A stretch of DNA of 64,000 bases from Catellatospora bangladeshensis (GTDB lineage Bacteria > Actinomycetota > Actinomycetes > Mycobacteriales > Micromonosporaceae). A program made the position numbers and the translations under genes. The stretch lies in NCBI RefSeq assembly GCF_016862575.1, contig NZ_BONF01000009.1, positions 186,001-250,000 on the forward strand, in the 5' to 3' direction. Positions 54,934 to 63,483 of this stretch are shown one piece after another (positions within the stretch are counted from its first letter, which is position 1; every line of letters begins with the position of its first letter). Below the pieces are notes generated by a model. It was not told the DNA's origin. It searched no databases and saw only the letters and a list, made by a program, of their open reading frames with translations.

Positions 54934-55266
54934 ATGACTATCTCGGGTCGACGGTTGGCCGTACTGGTGCACGCTCTCCTGGTGCTTCCGCTGGTCGTGG
55001 TGTTCGTCGTGGTCGGATCCGGGGTGATCTCCGGAGGCTCGTCCCTCGGAACCGTGGTGCTCAGCCTGCCGGTGCTGCTGGCGGGCGCGCCGTGGTCGGT
55101 GCTGACGGCGCAGTTCGCCGAAGGGGCTTCACCGGGTGTGGTGGAGTTCCTGGTCGCGTTCCCGGCGGTGCTCAATCTCGGCCTGCACCTGGCCGTCAGC
55201 GAGCACTTCGCCCGCCGCCGAGCGGCCGCGGAGGCCGCCGAGGAAGCGGCCGTCGCGCGACGCTGA
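54934..55266 (+). CDS. Small membrane protein
   Basis: A 110-residue protein with two or three membrane helices (about residues 8-30, 38-52 and 68-85) and a basic/Ala-rich tail. Starts MTISGRRLAVLVHALLVLPL. It resembles the SCO4225-type small membrane family of actinobacteria only loosely. No function is known. The ATG is fixed by a leaderless promoter. Confidence 0.75.
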   Translation: MTISGRRLAVLVHALLVLPLVVVFVVVGSGVISGGSSLGTVVLSLPVLLAGAPWSVLTAQFAEGASPGVVEFLVAFPAVLNLGLHLAVSEHFARRRAAAEAAEEAAVARR

Positions 55267-55373
55267 CGGTCGCGGCCACGGCCGCACCAGCTCGCCCCGG
55301 TGGTCTCGTCCGCCGGGGCGAGCGCCGTTTCGGCAGCCTCCGATCACGACCGGCGCCTGTCGGGCTCCCGCTT

Positions 55374-55379
55374 TACGAT
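55374..55379 (+). promoter_or_regulatory. -10 box, leaderless, for the gene at 55386
   Basis: TACGAT ends six bases before the ATG. Confidence 0.5.
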
Positions 55380-55385
55380 GCCGCG

Positions 55386-55835
55386 ATGAGCGACCACCCC
55401 ACCGATGACTGGACCCCGCCGCAGCGGCCCGCCTGCACCTGCCCCGAGCACGTCGACGAGCTGCACGAGCTGGTCGTGCCGAGCGTCCCGCCGCACCACC
55501 TGCCGCCGATGACGGTGCGCGAGCTGCGCGACACCGGCGACTTCAGCGTGAAGCCGCTGCCCGAGGGAGAGCGGCGCTGGACCGTTCACGACGACGCCGG
55601 CGATGTGACCGGGGTGGACGTCTTCCACTGGGTGCTGTGGGCGGGCGACGCGGCACGCTGCTTCTACGACGACGACGCCGAGTTGGCGCTGGACGACTCG
55701 CTGCGCGCGCGGGGCGGGATCGCGCAGGTGGCATGGATGGACCGCGAGGTCGTCTACATCGGCGCGCCCACCATGTGCGCGGACGGGGTGCTGGCCGCCG
55801 CAGCCCGTGCGCTGCTCGACCCGCGGGTGCGCTGA
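55386..55835 (+). CDS. Small soluble protein of unknown function
   Basis: A 149-residue protein. The N-terminus has CTCPEHVDELHEL with a Cys pair, then LPPMTVRELRDTGDFSVKPL and a C-terminal GIAQVAWMDREVVYIGAPTM. No family is recognised. It is separated by 253 bases from the conservon, a gap in which I see no gene or clear signal other than GC-rich sequence. Confidence 0.72.
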   Translation: MSDHPTDDWTPPQRPACTCPEHVDELHELVVPSVPPHHLPPMTVRELRDTGDFSVKPLPEGERRWTVHDDAGDVTGVDVFHWVLWAGDAARCFYDDDAELALDDSLRARGGIAQVAWMDREVVYIGAPTMCADGVLAAAARALLDPRVR

Positions 55836-56088
55836 CCGCGCCACGGCCGCCGGGAGCGGCCGGCGGCAGGCCGATCGGCGCGCCGCGAGCCGGTGATCGG
55901 GCAGGCGCGGATCGGCCTCACGGGCAGCTTTGGCGGCGTCGCACCGGGAGTGCGATCGGCGCGGATACGGCGTTGTTAGAACGGGCCGGCGGTGTCGGCG
56001 ACACCGTGCGCACCCCGTCACGCCCCGGCCTCCCCCGGGGCGTGAGCAACGACCGCACGTGCCGCTGACCCCTCGCAGAGCGGAAGCC

Positions 56089-58353
56089 ATGACCCGACCA
56101 CGCAATCCCCGGCTCCGGAACAAGATCGTCGCTGTGCTCGCCTCCCTGGTGGCGCTGTGGGCGTTCGCCGCGTACGTCACCGTCGCCGAGGGCGTGAACC
56201 TGGTCTGGCTGGCCGCGCTGGAGCAGCAGGTCGCCAAGCCGGCCGAGGCGCTGATCGCGGCGGTCCAGGAGGAGCGGCGCGAGTCGGTGACCTACGCGGC
56301 GGCGGGCGCCACCGCCGACCGTGCCCCGCTGGAGGCCGCGCGAGCCGCGACCGACGCCGCGCAGCAGCGCCTGCGCACCGCGCTGGACAGCACCATCGGG
56401 CAGTGGTCGACCAGCGAGGCCAGCGACGTGCGCCACGCCGAGCTGCTGCGCGCGCTAAACGGGCTGCCGGACAAGCGCCGGCAGCTGGACCAGGGCAGGC
56501 TGGACCGGGTCGGGGCCGGCGCCTACTTCACCGGCCTGGCGCAGCTCGGCTTCGACGTGTACGACACGTACACCGCCTGGGACGACTCCGAGGTCATCTT
56601 CCACACCTCCACGCTGGTGCTGCTCACGCACGCGCAGGAGATGGTGTCCCGGCAGGACGCGGTGCTGTCCGGGGTGCTCGCCGCGAACCTGTTCACCGAC
56701 GCCGACCGGACCACGTTCACCGAGCTGGTCGGTGCGCAGCGCTACCTGTCCACCCAGGTCGCCGAGCGGCTGCCGCAGCCGGACCGGGCCGACTACACCC
56801 GGCTGCTGAACAGCCCGGCGATGCTGGCCCTGCAGACGCTGCAGGGCCAGGTGATGCGGGCCGTCCCGGGCACGGCCCCGCTGACGGGACCCGCTCAGTG
56901 GCGCGACGCGGTCACCGCCGCCATCGACGCGCTGCGCACGATGGTGCTGGACCTGGCCGACCGGACGGTGGTCCGGTTCCGGCCAAAGGCGATCGGCATC
57001 CTGGTACGCCTGGTGCTGGCCGCCGGGCTGGGGCTGATCGCGGTCATCCTGTCGATCCGGTTCACCATCCGGGCGCTGCGCTCGCTGCAGGAGCAGCTGG
57101 CCGAGCTGAAGGCGGCGGCGCTGGAGCTGGCGCACGAGCGCCTGCCGCGGGTGGTGACGCGCCTGCGCGACGGGGAGGAGGTGGACGTCGGCGAGGCCGC
57201 GCCGCCGCTGGCCTTCGGCGACGACGACATCGGGCTGGTCGGCCAGGCGTTCGACGTGGTGCGGCAGACGGCCGTGCAGGCCGCGGTGGACCAGGCCGAG
57301 CTGCGCCGCGGGGTACGCGACGTGTTCCTCAGCCTGGCCCACCGCATCCAGGCGCTGGTGCACCGGCAGCTGAAGCTGATCGACGCCATGGAGCGGCAGG
57401 CCGCCACCGACGAGGAGCTGGCCAAGCTGTTCCAGATCGACCACCTGGCCACCCGGATGCGGCGCAACGCGGAGAACCTGGTGGTGCTGTCGGGCGTGCC
57501 GGCGAGCCGGACCTACCGGGCGACGGTGCCGATGGTCGACGTGCTGCGCGCGGCGCTGGCCGAGGTCGAGGACTACCCGCGGGTGCGGCTGCGAGCGGCA
57601 GAGCCGGCCGCGCTCGCGGGTCACGCGGCGGGTGACGTCATCCACCTGCTGGCCGAGCTGATGGAGAACGCGGTGCAGTTCTCCCCGCCGCACACCGACG
57701 TGCACGTGCTGGGGCGGGCGGTGCCGGGCGGCTACCTGGTCGAGATCGAGGACCGCGGGCTGGGCATGGCCGACGACGCGCTGGAGGAGTCGAACCTCCG
57801 GCTGGCCGAGCCGCCCGAGTTCCAGCTCACCGGCGCGGCGCGGCTCGGCTTCTTCGTCGTCGGCCGGCTGGCCCGGCGCCACCGGCTCGCGGTGCGGCTG
57901 CGGCGCTCGGCGTACGACGGGGTGACCGCGGCGGTGACCATCCCGGCGGAGCTGGTGTCGCGCTCCGCGCCCGAGGTCGGCGACCGGCCCCGGGAGCGGC
58001 TGCTGGCCGCGGTGGCGGGCGCGACCGCGGTGAGCCCGGAGGTGCGCGAGCCGGCCGACGACGGCGCGACCGCCGTACCCGCGGCCGCCACCGGCCAGGA
58101 CGGCGACGACACGAAGTACACGCCGGTGGGGCTGCCGTGGCGGGAGAAGCGGCCGAAGCGGGCCGTGCCGCGACCCCGCGACCTGTCCGATGCCGAGCGG
58201 CTGCCCGCCGAGCCGCAGCCCTACCCGAACGGCCGCGAGCCGCGCGAGGTCAGCCGGATGCTGGCCGCATACGTCGACGAGGCGCACCGCGCCCGCGGCG
58301 AGGCCGGGCGCACAGACCTGTCCACCACGCACGGAGAAGGACGAGCATCGTGA
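56089..58353 (+). CDS. Conservon sensor histidine kinase-like protein with NIT domain
   Basis: A 754-residue membrane sensor, the first component of a conservon (CvnA type). Membrane helices are at about residues 11-45 and 302-325, flanking an extracellular all-helical nitrate/nitrite-sensing (NIT)-like domain. The cytoplasmic part has the H-region LSLAHRIQALVHRQLKLID, an N-box HLLAELMENAVQFSPPHTDV (about 520) and the G-box EDRGLGMADDALEES. The C-terminal 130 residues are Pro/Arg-rich and disordered. Unlike most two-component kinases there is no response regulator gene. Its stop overlaps the next start (GTGA). Confidence 0.93.
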   Translation: MTRPRNPRLRNKIVAVLASLVALWAFAAYVTVAEGVNLVWLAALEQQVAKPAEALIAAVQEERRESVTYAAAGATADRAPLEAARAATDAAQQRLRTALDSTIGQWSTSEASDVRHAELLRALNGLPDKRRQLDQGRLDRVGAGAYFTGLAQLGFDVYDTYTAWDDSEVIFHTSTLVLLTHAQEMVSRQDAVLSGVLAANLFTDADRTTFTELVGAQRYLSTQVAERLPQPDRADYTRLLNSPAMLALQTLQGQVMRAVPGTAPLTGPAQWRDAVTAAIDALRTMVLDLADRTVVRFRPKAIGILVRLVLAAGLGLIAVILSIRFTIRALRSLQEQLAELKAAALELAHERLPRVVTRLRDGEEVDVGEAAPPLAFGDDDIGLVGQAFDVVRQTAVQAAVDQAELRRGVRDVFLSLAHRIQALVHRQLKLIDAMERQAATDEELAKLFQIDHLATRMRRNAENLVVLSGVPASRTYRATVPMVDVLRAALAEVEDYPRVRLRAAEPAALAGHAAGDVIHLLAELMENAVQFSPPHTDVHVLGRAVPGGYLVEIEDRGLGMADDALEESNLRLAEPPEFQLTGAARLGFFVVGRLARRHRLAVRLRRSAYDGVTAAVTIPAELVSRSAPEVGDRPRERLLAAVAGATAVSPEVREPADDGATAVPAAATGQDGDDTKYTPVGLPWREKRPKRAVPRPRDLSDAERLPAEPQPYPNGREPREVSRMLAAYVDEAHRARGEAGRTDLSTTHGEGRAS

Positions 58354-58766
58354 CGGAGAAGACGGCAGCGTCGGCCGACCTCGCCTGGCTGGTCGACGAC
58401 CTGGTCCACCGGGTCGTGGAGGCGAGGTACGCCATCATCCTGTCCACGGACGGGCTGCTCATCGCCACCTCGAAGGGGCTGGGCAAGGCCGACGCGGAGC
58501 ACCTGGCCGCCGCGGCGGCGGGGCTGAGCAGCCTGGCCCGGGGCGCCGGGCGGCACTTCGGGGACAGCGTGGTGCGCCGCACCATGATCGAGTTCGGGAC
58601 GGGCTACCTGTTCGTGACCTCGGCCGGCAACGGCGCGTGCCTGGCCGTGGTGTGCGGCAGCGACATCGACGTGGGTGTGGCCGCGTACGAGATGGAGATG
58701 CTGGTGGTCCGGGTGGGCCAGTACATCACCACGCCCGTCCGCCAGCCGGCCGGGGCGCAGGGCTGA
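58350..58766 (+). CDS. Roadblock/LC7 domain protein (conservon B)
   Basis: A 138-residue roadblock/LC7 protein: LAWLVDDLVHRVVEARYAII, LSTDGLLIATSKGLGKADAE and the SAGNGACLAVVCGSDIDVGV strand. In conservons this protein modulates the GTPase. The GTG start overlaps the kinase stop. It is followed after four bases by the DUF742 gene. Confidence 0.93.
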   Translation: MTEKTAASADLAWLVDDLVHRVVEARYAIILSTDGLLIATSKGLGKADAEHLAAAAAGLSSLARGAGRHFGDSVVRRTMIEFGTGYLFVTSAGNGACLAVVCGSDIDVGVAAYEMEMLVVRVGQYITTPVRQPAGAQG

Positions 58767-58770
58767 GCGG

Positions 58771-59133
58771 ATGGAGTCCAGCCAGGAGTGGCCCGACGCG
58801 GGCCCGGTGGTGCGGCCGTACGCGATGACGTCGGGCCGCACCACCCCCGTGCGCGGCGCCTTCGACCTGATCTCGATCGTGATGGCGACCCGGCCGCCCG
58901 AGCCGGACGACGACGGCCTGCAACCGGAGCTCGCGCAAATCCTGCGCCTGAGCCGGCAGCCGGTGTCCGTGGCCGAGCTGGCCGCCGAGCTGGACCTGCC
59001 CGCCGGCACGGTCATGGTGCTGCTCGGCGACCTGCTGGCGCAGCAGCTCATCGTCACCCGATCCCCCACTCCGGCCCGTGGTGTGGCGAGCCGGCCCGTT
59101 CTCGAGGCGGTCATCAATGGACTCAGTGGTTAG
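58771..59133 (+). CDS. DUF742 protein (conservon C)
   Basis: A 120-residue winged-helix-like DUF742 protein: GPVVRPYAMTSGRTTPVRGA, then LAQILRLSRQPVSVAELAAE and LPAGTVMVLLGDLLAQQL, the standard blocks. It lies between the roadblock and GTPase genes, overlapping the GTPase start by 17 bases. It probably links the kinase to the GTPase. Confidence 0.93.
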   Translation: MESSQEWPDAGPVVRPYAMTSGRTTPVRGAFDLISIVMATRPPEPDDDGLQPELAQILRLSRQPVSVAELAAELDLPAGTVMVLLGDLLAQQLIVTRSPTPARGVASRPVLEAVINGLSG

Positions 59134-59695
59134 CGACACCGTGCCGGTGGTGCTGCCCACCGCGGTGAAGATCCTGATCGCGGGCCACTTCGGCGTGGGC
59201 AAGACGACCATGGTCGGCACGGTGAGCGAGACCAGGCCGCTGCGCACCGAGGAGGTGCTGACCGACGCGGGCATCGGGGTCGACGACCTGTCCGGGGTGG
59301 AGGGCAAGACGCACACCACCGTGGCGATGGACTTCGGGCGCATCACCATCAGCCGCGACCTGGTGCTCTACCTGTTCGGCACGCCGGGCCAGGACCGGTT
59401 CTCGTTCCTGTGGGACGAGCTGTCGGCGGGCGCGATCGGCGCGGTGGTGCTGGCCGACACGCGCCGGCTGAAGGACAGCTTCGCCTGCATCGACTACTTC
59501 GAGGACCGGGAGACGCCGTTCATCGTCGCGGTGAACTGCTTCGACGGCGGCGAGCGCTTCCAGCCGGCCGACGTGCAGCTGGCGCTGAACCTGGACCCGG
59601 GGGTGCCGGTGGTGCTGTGCGACGCCCGGGACCAGGTCTCGTCGCGGCGGGTGCTGGTCGCGCTGCTGCAGCACGTGCTGTCGCTGCCGGTGTGA
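59117..59695 (+). CDS. Conservon GTPase (CvnD/MglA-like small G protein)
   Basis: A 192-residue Ras-like GTPase. The P-loop is IAGHFGVGKTTMVGTVSE near residue 20; the switch II-like FGTPGQDRFSFLWDEL is at about residue 80; VAVNCFDGGERF is the NKxD-equivalent region (N-C-F-D). It starts at ATG 59117 inside the DUF742 gene. The four-gene set is complete, but no cytochrome P450 gene, often the fifth member, follows. Confidence 0.93.
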   Translation: MDSVVSDTVPVVLPTAVKILIAGHFGVGKTTMVGTVSETRPLRTEEVLTDAGIGVDDLSGVEGKTHTTVAMDFGRITISRDLVLYLFGTPGQDRFSFLWDELSAGAIGAVVLADTRRLKDSFACIDYFEDRETPFIVAVNCFDGGERFQPADVQLALNLDPGVPVVLCDARDQVSSRRVLVALLQHVLSLPV

Positions 59696-59730
59696 GAGGT
59701 GGCGCGGCCCGCATTGTCGGGCCGCGCCGA

Positions 59731-59736
59731 TAAGCT
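59731..59736 (+). promoter_or_regulatory. -10 box, leaderless, for the recombinase gene
   Basis: TAAGCT ends seven bases before the GTG at 59744 and favours that start over the GTG at 59699. Confidence 0.5.
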
Positions 59737-59743
59737 GTCGATC

Positions 59744-60739
59744 GTGAACGGTGAGATCGTGATCCCGGCGCAGGGCGGCGCGCTCGCCGCGCCGCAGGAG
59801 TTCGTCGACTTCACCGAGGCGTGGCTGAACAACCGGCGGCTGTCGGCCAACACCCGCGAGGCGTATCGCCGCGACGTCAACGGTTACCTGGCCTGGTGCG
59901 CCGAGCACGGCGTCGAGCCGCTGCGGGCCCGCTTCACCCACGTCAACGAGTACGGGCGCTGGCTGGAGTCGTGCGTGGACGCGCGCACGGGGCGCACCCT
60001 GGCGCCCACCACCGTCGCCCGTAAGCTGTCCGGCCTGTCCAGCTGGTATGAGTTCCTGCACAAGCTGGAGGTCATCCCGGTCAACCCGGTGACCGGCGCG
60101 GACCGGCCCAGCGTGCACCGCGACCACTCGGCCACCGTGGGCATGAGCCCGGCCGAGGTGGACGCGCTGCTGCGCGCCGCGGCCGAGGACTCCGCCCGGC
60201 ACCACGCGCTGCTCACCCTGCTGGCCGACCTCGGCCTGCGCGTCGGCGAGGCGGTCAAGCTGGACCTGGCCGACCTGGGCCACGAGCGCGGGCACCGTAC
60301 GGTCCGCTTCTCCGGTAAGGGCGGCAAGCCGCGCCGCCGCGCCCTGGCCCCTGGCACCGCCGCAGCGCTCGACGGCTATCTGCAGGAGCGCGCCGACCGG
60401 GCCGGGGTGAGCGTCGCGGACCTGTCCGGGCCGGTGTTCGTCTCCGACACCGGCAAGCCGGTGGACCGGGTGGCCGTGTTCCGGCTGGTGCGCCGCCTGG
60501 CCGAGCGGGCGGGCATCCCGAGCGCCGCGCACCTGTCGCCGCACTCGCTGCGGCACGCGTTCGCGACCACGGCCCGCAGCGAGGGCGTGCCGCTGGAGGA
60601 CGTGCAGGACGCGATGGGCCACGCCGACCCGCGCACCACCCGCCGCTACGACCGCGACCGGCACAACCTGGACCGCGACCCGTCGTACGCGATCTGGGCC
60701 GCCCGCGCGCGCCGTGGCGCCGGGTCCGGCGGGCACTGA
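59744..60739 (+). CDS. Tyrosine recombinase/integrase
   Basis: A 331-residue site-specific recombinase. The N-terminal SAM-like domain (about residues 15-105) has FVDFTEAWLNNRRLSANTRE. The catalytic residues are complete: Arg in LLADLGLRVGEAVKLDLADL, Lys in SGKGGKPRRR, HSLRHAFATTAR (His and Arg), MGHADPRTT and Tyr in RRYDRDRHN. The length and core fit XerC/XerD-like and integron-type enzymes. No att site, excisionase or tRNA is nearby, and it stands between the conservon and the chaperone operon. Confidence 0.9.
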   Translation: MNGEIVIPAQGGALAAPQEFVDFTEAWLNNRRLSANTREAYRRDVNGYLAWCAEHGVEPLRARFTHVNEYGRWLESCVDARTGRTLAPTTVARKLSGLSSWYEFLHKLEVIPVNPVTGADRPSVHRDHSATVGMSPAEVDALLRAAAEDSARHHALLTLLADLGLRVGEAVKLDLADLGHERGHRTVRFSGKGGKPRRRALAPGTAAALDGYLQERADRAGVSVADLSGPVFVSDTGKPVDRVAVFRLVRRLAERAGIPSAAHLSPHSLRHAFATTARSEGVPLEDVQDAMGHADPRTTRRYDRDRHNLDRDPSYAIWAARARRGAGSGGH

Positions 60740-60779
60740 ACAGCAGGTACGGGCACATCCAGCGGCCAGCTCCGCTAGA

Positions 60780-60814
60780 TTGATGTGAGTCCGATTTATG
60801 TGCAGATAACGGAC
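60780..60814 (+). promoter_or_regulatory. Candidate promoter/operator of the chaperone operon
   Basis: TTGATG (60780-60785) may be a -35 box, with GATAAC (60805-60810) near the -10 position. GTCCG (60789-60793) and CGGAC (60810-60814) form an inverted repeat in the same stretch. The HAIR sequence of HspR (CTTGAGT and its complement) is absent from 60740-60905. Confidence 0.35.
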
Positions 60815-60905
60815 CTTCAGGTGGCGTGCCCCGGGTAGGCAGCCCGGTGGTGAGCGTCCCCGCGCAGGGGACCGCGCCGGAGACGGCCGACGTCGGGAGC
60901 TGGGC

Positions 60906-62816
60906 ATGGCCAAGGCAGTGGGTATCGATCTGGGCACCACGAACTCCGTGATCGCGGTCTTCGAGGGCGGCCAGCCGACCGTCATCCAGAACGCGGAGGG
61001 CTCGCGCACCACCCCGTCGGTGGTGGCGTTCACCGACGCCGGTGAGCGGCTCGTCGGGCAGCTCGCCCGGCGCCAGGCGATCCTGAACCCCAAGGGCACC
61101 ATCTATTCGGCCAAGCGCTTCATCGGCCGGCACTTCGACGAGATCAGCGAGGAGGCCAAGGCCGTCGCGTTCGACGTGGTCCCGGGCCCGGACGGCCTGG
61201 TCCGCTTCGACGTGAAGGGCAAGCTGTACTCACCGGAGGAGATCAGCGCGCAGGTGCTGCGCAAGCTGGCCGACGACGCGTCGAAGTTCCTCGGCGAGAA
61301 GGTCACCCAGGCGGTGATCACCGTGCCGGCGTACTTCAACGACGCGCAGCGCACCGCCACCAAGGACGCGGGCCGCATCGCCGGGCTGGAGGTGCTGCGG
61401 ATCATCAACGAGCCGACCGCGGCGGCCCTGGCCTACGGCCTGGACAAGAAGGGCCACGAGACGGTCCTGGTGTTCGACCTGGGCGGCGGCACCTTCGACG
61501 TGAGCATCCTCGACGTCGGCGACGGCGTGGTCGAGGTACGCGCCACCGCCGGTGACTCCCACCTGGGCGGCGACGACTTCGACCGGCGCCTGGTCGACTT
61601 CCTCGCCGGGGAGTTCAAGAACGAGCAGGGCATCGACCTGCGCAGCGACCCGCAGGCGCTGCAGCGGCTGTTCGAGGCCGCCGAGAAGGCCAAGGTCGAG
61701 CTGTCCTCGGTCACCCAGACACAGGTCAGCCTGCCGTTCGTCACCGCGGACGCGTCCGGGCCCAAGCACCTGACCACGACGATCACCCGCTCGAAGTTCG
61801 AGGAGCTGACCAAGGACCTGGTGCAGCGCTGCCTCGGCCCGGTCGAGCAGGCGATGGCCGACGCGAAGGTGACCGCCAACGACCTCGACGAGGTGATCCT
61901 GGTCGGCGGCTCGACCCGCATCCCGGCGGTGCAGGCGCTGGTACGGCGGCTGACCGGCGGCAAGGACCCGAACATGAGCGTCAACCCGGACGAGGTCGTC
62001 GCGATGGGCGCGGCCATCCAGGCCGGGGTGCTGACCGGCGAGGGCCCGGACGTGCTGCTGCTGGACGTCACGCCGCTGTCGCTGGGCCTGGAGACGCTCG
62101 GCGGCCGGATGACCAAGGTCATCGAGCGCAACACCACCATCCCGGCCCGGCGCGCCGAGACGTTCAGCACCGCCGAGGACAACCAGCCCGCCGTCGACAT
62201 CCACGTGCTGCAGGGTGAGCGCGAGCTGGCCTCGGACAACCGGACGCTGGGCAAGTTCCGGCTGGAGAACATCCGGCCCGCGCCGCGCGGGGTGCCGCAG
62301 ATCGACGTCACGTTCGACGTGGACGCCAACGGCATCCTCAACGTGTCCGCCAAGGACAAGGAGACCAACGCCGAGCAGCAGATCACCATCACCGACAGCG
62401 GCAACCTGGACCGCTCGGAGGTCGAGCGGATGGTGTCCGACGCCGAGTCGCACCGCGCGGACGACGCGAAGATGCGCCAGCTCATCGACGCCCGCAACGA
62501 GCTGGAGTCGCTGACGTACCAGGTCGAGCAGCGGCTGGGCGAGCTGGGCGAATCCGCGCCCGCGCACGAGAAGGCCCGCGCGGAACTGCTCGTGAACGAC
62601 GCCCGGCAGGCGCTGAAGGAGAACGCGCCGATGGACCGGCTGCGCTCGCTCACCAGCGACCTGCAGCAGGTCGCCCAGGGCCTGATGGCCCGGCCGTCGG
62701 GACCGCCGCCCGGTGGTGGCGAGCCCGGCCAGGGCGCGCAGCCGGGCCAGGGCGCCGGGGCCCGCACCGGCCAGGGCGACGACGACGTCATCGACGCCGA
62801 GTTCTCGCCGAGCTGA
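60906..62816 (+). CDS. dnaK: Hsp70 chaperone DnaK
   Basis: A 636-residue Hsp70. The ATPase domain starts [20 protein letters not shown], with [20 protein letters not shown] and [20 protein letters not shown]; the substrate-binding domain starts near [20 protein letters not shown], and the C-terminus is Gly/Pro/Gln-rich, ending DDDVIDAEF. Residues about 75-105 contain the long insert ([20 protein letters not shown]) that standard actinobacterial and other Gram-positive DnaKs lack. ATG 60906 has GGGAGCTGGGC upstream. It leads grpE and dnaJ. Confidence 0.95.
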   Translation: MAKAVGIDLGTTNSVIAVFEGGQPTVIQNAEGSRTTPSVVAFTDAGERLVGQLARRQAILNPKGTIYSAKRFIGRHFDEISEEAKAVAFDVVPGPDGLVRFDVKGKLYSPEEISAQVLRKLADDASKFLGEKVTQAVITVPAYFNDAQRTATKDAGRIAGLEVLRIINEPTAAALAYGLDKKGHETVLVFDLGGGTFDVSILDVGDGVVEVRATAGDSHLGGDDFDRRLVDFLAGEFKNEQGIDLRSDPQALQRLFEAAEKAKVELSSVTQTQVSLPFVTADASGPKHLTTTITRSKFEELTKDLVQRCLGPVEQAMADAKVTANDLDEVILVGGSTRIPAVQALVRRLTGGKDPNMSVNPDEVVAMGAAIQAGVLTGEGPDVLLLDVTPLSLGLETLGGRMTKVIERNTTIPARRAETFSTAEDNQPAVDIHVLQGERELASDNRTLGKFRLENIRPAPRGVPQIDVTFDVDANGILNVSAKDKETNAEQQITITDSGNLDRSEVERMVSDAESHRADDAKMRQLIDARNELESLTYQVEQRLGELGESAPAHEKARAELLVNDARQALKENAPMDRLRSLTSDLQQVAQGLMARPSGPPPGGGEPGQGAQPGQGAGARTGQGDDDVIDAEFSPS

Positions 62817-62823
62817 CCCGGCC

Positions 62824-63480
62824 ATGGCACACCACCCGCACGGGGGCTCGGGTCCGCAGGCCGACACCGAGCCCGGGCAGGAGCAGCCGCACACGCCCCG
62901 GCACAGCGCCGACCCGCCCGGACCGGTCGCCATGGACCCGGCCGAGCTGGACGGTCCGGCCGGCCATGCCGGGCAGGCCACCGCCGAGGAACCCGCCGAT
63001 GCCACACCCGGCGCGGCTCCGGTGGCGGCGGGCGCGGCGGCCGCCGGGCCGGACACGGCGGAGCTGGAGGCGCGGCTGCGCCGGGCGCTGGCCGACCTCG
63101 ACAACATGCGCAAGCGGTACGAGCGCCAGGTCGCCTTCGAACGGGAGAACGAGCGGGCCCGGGTGGCTTCGGTGTTCCTGCCGGTCATCGACAACCTCGA
63201 CCTGGCGCTGGCGCACGCCGACAGCGACCCGGCCGCGGTCGTCGACGGGGTGCGCGCCGTACGTGACCAGGCGGTGAGCACGCTGGGCACGCTGGGCTTC
63301 CCGCGCCGGGAGGACGCCGGGGTGCCGTTCGACCCGGTCTGGCACGAGGCGGTCAGCGTGGTGCCCGGCACCGGCGAGCCGGACGGCACCGTGCTCCAGG
63401 TGATCCGGCCCGGCTACGGCGAGTCCGACCGGCAGCTGCGCCCGGCCACCGTGGTGGTCGCGGGCAACACCCAGGGGTGA
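62824..63480 (+). CDS. grpE: Nucleotide exchange factor GrpE
   Basis: A 218-residue DnaK exchange factor. The N-terminal about 75 residues are Pro/Ala-rich and disordered; the coiled-coil head is LEARLRRALADLDNMRKRYE and the globular part has VFLPVIDNLDLALAHADSDP, FPRREDAGVPFDPVWHEAVS and LQVIRPGYGESDRQLRPATV. ATG 62824 lies seven bases after the dnaK stop, so the two are cotranscribed. Full length. Confidence 0.94.
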   Translation: MAHHPHGGSGPQADTEPGQEQPHTPRHSADPPGPVAMDPAELDGPAGHAGQATAEEPADATPGAAPVAAGAAAAGPDTAELEARLRRALADLDNMRKRYERQVAFERENERARVASVFLPVIDNLDLALAHADSDPAAVVDGVRAVRDQAVSTLGTLGFPRREDAGVPFDPVWHEAVSVVPGTGEPDGTVLQVIRPGYGESDRQLRPATVVVAGNTQG

Positions 63481-63483
63481 GCG

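Noticed and set aside
55836-56088. Gap before the conservon
   Set aside because: Open frames here are GC-driven; I see no clear gene, promoter or repeat in it.
59699-59743. Alternative GTG start of the recombinase at 59699
   Set aside because: It would place the -10 box TAAGCT inside the coding region and lies only four bases from the GTPase stop without a binding site; 59744 fits better.
60740-60905. Looked for a HAIR operator and CIRCE element before dnaK
   Set aside because: Neither CTTGAGT-N-ACTCAAG nor a CIRCE-type inverted repeat is present.
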